A DNA stretch of 64,000 nt from Patiria pectinifera (lineage: Eukaryota > Echinodermata > Asteroidea > Valvatida > Asterinidae): NCBI GenBank assembly GCA_029964075.1, contig CM057130.1, positions 6,882,001 to 6,946,000 of the forward strand, read 5' to 3'. Numbering within the stretch: position 1 is the stretch's first letter; the number at the start of each line of letters is the position of its first letter. The notes below the pieces were generated by a model, which was not told the DNA's origin, ran no database searches, and saw nothing but the letters and a program-made list of their open reading frames with translations. Shown here piece after piece: positions 59,901 to 64,000 of this stretch. The translations under genes and the position numbers were made by a program.

Positions 59901-61190
59901 CTGTTTGCAACAGAAGATAGGGCTTTCCGCATTATGATTTGTTTTTATCAACGTCCCTGACTATCACTATGCATGAACATAAAATCTGTCAAAGTTAGCC
60001 GGAAATCGGCTAAAACGGTCACTGTGGACAGGATTTGACCTCAGCAACACGTGCGCTGCGCGCGGGCTGACTGACATACGATATGTACAACGTACAATGT
60101 ACGTGCATGTACATGTACATTGTGGACGTCCGGTGCATGTTTTAAAGCAGTGGTATTGTCAACCTGAAGTTTTAAGCGTGCGCAGGGCATGCCCGAGTTT
60201 GCTTATTGCCTCGAAGCTTTGAAAAGTTTTAGACCTACCCTTCAATAGACAATTAAAGTAAAAACTAATATAAAAACTGCCATGGTTGATTTTTCAGGAA
60301 TTTTCTAAGGAAAAAGGGTCTTTTCATTATAACTTCCGGTCTGATGACGTCATACACCTTAAACTTCGCACACGTCTTAAGTGGGTCAAGGTCATCATAT
60401 ACACCAATATTTAGGCGATTCCGACAAACTTCGCCACAGACATCTATTCAAAATACATTTTTGAAAATTTTCAACCTGTCGCTAGAGGGCGCTCCAAGAT
60501 TGCATGACGTCATCGGTAGATGATTTGAAGAATACTATCAGCCAAGACACTAACACCGTTAAAAGCAAGTTCATATCTATTACCACTTTCAAATAATAAG
60601 CCACTTCCGGTTTTGGCCTTTTTCGACCGGAAGCAAGGGTCACGTGATTTCACGCACACTGAATGAAATAAAGACCTCAACCTACTCTACCACTTGCTGG
60701 CAACAGAATGCTGCGGACGCATACGGTTGATTTCTTATGCATTTTTAAATATTAAAAGTGTCACAATTTAATTGCCTATATATAAACACCGGATGACGTC
60801 ATCATGACGTCATCATTACAAAATGTTGTTTGAATAAGGGTCTTTGCTTGGACAAAGATTGGTGTAAATGAATTACTGGCAAAGAGTCGAAAATGCCCTC
60901 TGAAAATTAACATTTTTTTTTAAATTTCTGTGTACAAAGTCTATGGGAAAAATTAAATATTCAAAATTCTGTAATAAATCACGTGATGACGTCAGCATGA
61001 CGAAAAGTTTCGGCATACATCCTCAGATGATGGTTAATAACTATGCTGAGTTTAAAGTTGATCGGATTTAAAATAATTGCCAAAGTGGCTTGTAGAATAA
61101 AAACGTGTACAAAACCTATGGGGAAAAGTGGAAAAAGAAAAAAAAAGAAAAAAAAAAAAAAGGAAAAAAAAAAAATTTAACGAAAAAAAG

Positions 61191-61359
61191 AACTGTTCCC
61201 AATTGAAATTGGGAACAGCTAAAAAAAAAAAAAAAGGACAAAAAAAAACTTTAACGAAAACAAGAGCTGTTCCCAATTGAAATTGGGAACAGCTAAAAAA
61301 GGAAAAAAAAAAACTTTAACGAAAACAATAGCTGTTCCCAATTGAAATTGGGAACAGCT
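61191..61359. repeat. Cluster of three TTCCC-class hairpins
   Basis: Hairpins at 61191-61220 (first arm mutated to AACTG), 61265-61294 and 61330-61359, spaced 65-74 bp by A tracts with TTTAACGAAAA. Such clusters occur only at module junctions. Confidence 0.95.
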
Positions 61360-61375
61360 AAAAAAAAAGGAAAAA

Positions 61376-63953
61376 CTAGAGCTGTATGTCTGTTTGCAAA
61401 CAGAACACAGGGCTTTTTCGCATTTTACAAATATTTGTTTCGTTTGTCCTTTTGCAGTCACTTTTCAGAGTGCTTCATGCAGTTAAAGGTTGTTCAAAAC
61501 GCTTAGAATATTTCCTAAAGTATAATTTTATCAAATGATGTCATTTGCCCTGCAATGACGTCATCCTTAAGAACCTTCTCAATGCACATTTTGTCATTGT
61601 GATTTTGGTTTGAACCAAGTTTAATGTCGATCCGATGAAAGAAATTGTGTAATTTGTGGAAGCAGAATAAAATTATAAATATCTAAAAATTATAAAAACC
61701 AAACGATGACGTCATCGTGACGTCACTTTAAACTTTGCATACTAGTACCATTATTCACCTACCCACTAAGTTTCATGACAGTCAGACCTTTCCTTATATG
61801 TATTTTGAAAAATTGCATTTTTATGACGTCATAATGATGTCAGATTTTTTTTTTCAAACTTTTGTGCAAATACCTTTTAACTAACAGACCAAATACACAA
61901 AGAATTTTGAATTTTGCATGTTTCGTGAGATATGGCTAAAAGTTCAAAAACTTCAAATATTTATATAAAATATCCGGATGACGTCATCATGGCGTCACCT
62001 AATTTTTTTTTTTTACCTATAACACATCCCAGTCTAGCCACATACCAAGTTTCAACCCAATCAGACTTACAGTTCTAGATATAGGACTTCATAATATGCC
62101 CGTAAATGTTCAAAAATCAATGAAAAAAATAGGTGATGACGTCATCATGACGTCATAGTCTTGACATAATTTTTGTATGAGGGTTTTCCTTGGCTGTAAC
62201 ATTGATGACAATTCCAGATCGCCAAGTTATAGAAATGGTGGCTTGAAAACGTGTACAAAGTCAATGGGCTAACACGTGTACAAAGTTAATGGGCTAAAAA
62301 AAATCCCACTGCAGAAAAATTGCACCTTTAAATTTGTAATTTGCCTTTTGAACTGAAACATTTTTATGGGCTAACACGTGTACAAAGTTAATGGGCTAAA
62401 AAAAAACCCACTGCAGAAAAATTGCACCTTTAAATTTGTAATTTGCCTTTTGAACTGAAACATTTTTATGAAATATTACTTGATATTCTGACCCTTAGGA
62501 ATATGTTCAATCGAATGACAGCGCGAAAAAAATAATACGATTTCTCTTTCCTTCTCATAGTAATTCTCGGCTGAAGTTCAGAACTACTCAGTAAGATATC
62601 AGTGTTGTATAGGAAAAGACTTGTGGAAAATCCCACTGCAGAAAAACTTCACCTTTAAATACGTAACATAGGGCTTTTCGGCATTATGATTGTTTATTAA
62701 ACGTCCCTGACTATGCGCATGCATCAACATAAAATCTGTCAAAGTTAGCCGAAAATCGGCTAAAACGGTCACTGTGATGTGGACATGATTTGACCTCGGC
62801 AACTCGTGCTCTGCAGGCTGACTGACATACGATGTATGTGCGTAACGTACATGTACGTGTATGTACATGTACATACAGACGTTCTGTGTATGTTTAAGAG
62901 CAGAGGTATTGTCAACCTGAAGTTTTAAGCGTGCGCAGGGCATGTCCGAGTTCGCTTATTGCCTCGAAGCTTTCAAATGTTTTAGACCTACCCTTAAATC
63001 GACAATTAAAGTAAAAACTAACATAAAAACTGCCATGGTTGATTTTTTAGGAATTTTCAAATGAAAAAGGGTCTTTTTATTATAACTTCCGTTCTGATTA
63101 CGTCATTCGCCTAAAACTTTGCACACGTCTTAAGTGGGTCAAGGTCATCATATACACCAATATTTAGGCGATTCCGACAAACTTTGCCACAGACATCTAT
63201 TCAAAATACATTTTTGAAAATGTTCAACCTGTCGCTAGAGGGCGCTCGAAGATTGCATGACGTCATTGGAAGATGATTTGAAGAATACTATCACCCAAGA
63301 GACTAGCACCGTTAAAAGCAAGTTCATATCTATTACCATTTTCAAATAATAAGCCACTTCCGGTTTTGGCCTTTTTCGACCGGAAGCAAGGGTCACGTGA
63401 TTTCACGCACACTGAATGAAATAAAGACCTTAACCTATTCTACCACTTGCCGGCAACAGAATGCTGCGGACACGTACGGTTGATTTCTTATGCATTTTTA
63501 AATATTAAAAGTGTCACAATTTAATTGCCTATAAATACACACCGGATGACGTCATCATGACGTCATCATTACACAATGTTGTTTGAATTAGGGTCTCTGC
63601 TTGGACAAAGATTGGTGCAAATGAATTACTGGCAAAGAGTCAAAAATGCCCTTTGAAAATCGACAATTTTTTCTAAATTTCTGTGTACAAAGTCTATGGG
63701 AAAAATTAAATATTCAAAAATCTATAATAAATCACTTGATGACGTCACCATGACGTCAATCTTAGGGACACATCTTTGCTATAGGGACTATGCCTGTGGT
63801 AACTTTCAATGATGTATGACAAAGATTAATGCCAAAAGTGGCACTGAGAAAAAACGTGTACAAAGTCTATGGGATTTTGGCGACAAAAAGAAATAAAAAA
63901 AAAAAAAAATGAGAACAAAAACAAAGGCTTTTTCGCAAAATTGCGAAAAAGCC
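61376..63953 (+). repeat. Module E5-like, TTTTTCGC class, with terminal hairpin
   Basis: Closely related to 41323-43800 and 49936-52412, with a ~110-bp internal tandem duplication at 62262-62460. It ends in the perfect hairpin 63926-63953 (13-nt arms GGCTTTTTCGCAA / TTGCGAAAAAGCC, loop AA). A further TTCCC-class hairpin begins at about 63978 and runs off the window. Confidence 0.85.
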
Positions 63954-64000
63954 AAAAAAAACTTTAACGAAAACAAGAGCTGTTCCCAATTGAAATTGGG

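Larger units (their letters stand above)
52673..61375 (+). repeat. Head-to-tail array of six ~1.35-1.5-kb modules
   Basis: Module starts (CTAG) lie at 52673, 54188, 55529, 56950, 58293 and 59813. Most start CTAGAAATTGTGGTTGTGAA with hairpin GTGGTTGT-GA-ACAACCAC and tag GAGCTGTTCCC; those at 52673 and 58293 start CTAGAACTATG and are about 1.52 kb because of an extra ~170-bp segment. Each contains GTTAGCC..ATCGGCTAAAACGG, GTACATGTAC motifs, CTGTCGCTAGAGGGCGCT, paired CRE sites and a GTGTACAAA-CCTATGGG-A-tract end. Phe-rich frames on the minus strand are A-tract artefacts. Confidence 0.9.

Overview
This window is eukaryotic and almost certainly from a marine invertebrate animal. It carries Penelope-like, BEL/Pao and chromodomain Ty3/gypsy retroelements, a non-LTR retrotransposon fragment, MITE-like foldbacks, and a scavenger-receptor cysteine-rich (SRCR) exon bounded by phase-1 splice sites. 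SRCR expansions and this mix of retroelements suggest an echinoderm, hemichordate or cephalochordate. A mollusc or other invertebrate cannot be excluded, and I cannot name the species. No tRNA, rRNA, CRISPR array or bacterial operon is visible.

Layout. 1-1.3 kb: a decayed PHD-finger reading frame (minus). 1.4-4.4 kb: a nearly full-length but broken Penelope-like element (plus). 4.4-6.3 kb: a 38-bp minisatellite and a ~0.96-kb block called X. 6.3-11.6 kb: a broken BEL/Pao element (minus). 11.6-14.7 kb: a second copy of the Penelope 3' end, minisatellite and X. 14.7-16.5 kb: nothing recognised. 16.49-16.79 kb: a 300-bp foldback MITE with TA duplications. 16.8-21.8 kb: TGACGTCA-rich repeats in reverse orientation. 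22.8-31.0 kb: a chromodomain Ty3/gypsy element (minus) with 5-bp target duplications and a textbook gag-pol -1 frameshift signal. Nested inside its reverse transcriptase is a 2.1-kb GC-rich non-autonomous LTR element with a long repetitive frame. 31.2-34.0 kb: a candidate TATA box, a Thr-rich exon candidate and a foldback whose arms are microsatellite-like. 34.05-52.4 kb: a 9.75-kb tandem duplication, each copy holding one intact SRCR exon, one LINE fragment and a train of TGACGTCA-rich modules. 52.4-64 kb: a head-to-tail array of ~1.35-1.5-kb modules with clusters of perfect short hairpins at their junctions.

The only host gene I can support is a plus-strand SRCR-domain gene. Its introns hold the repeats, and the duplication added one in-frame SRCR domain. 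The autonomous retroelements are all inactivated by stops, frameshifts or deletions.

The most unusual content is the module family at 35-64 kb, which recurs inverted at 17-22 kb. Modules start with CTAGA, an 8-bp-arm hairpin and a class-specific tag, and end in an A-rich tract. They are packed with 19-bp paired CRE-like sites whose centres lie 11 bp apart. Solitary hairpins with 13-14-bp arms and 2-nt loops are built from the same class tags. One whole module is missing, cleanly, from one copy of the duplication. I know of no described element with this organisation, but I could not search databases.
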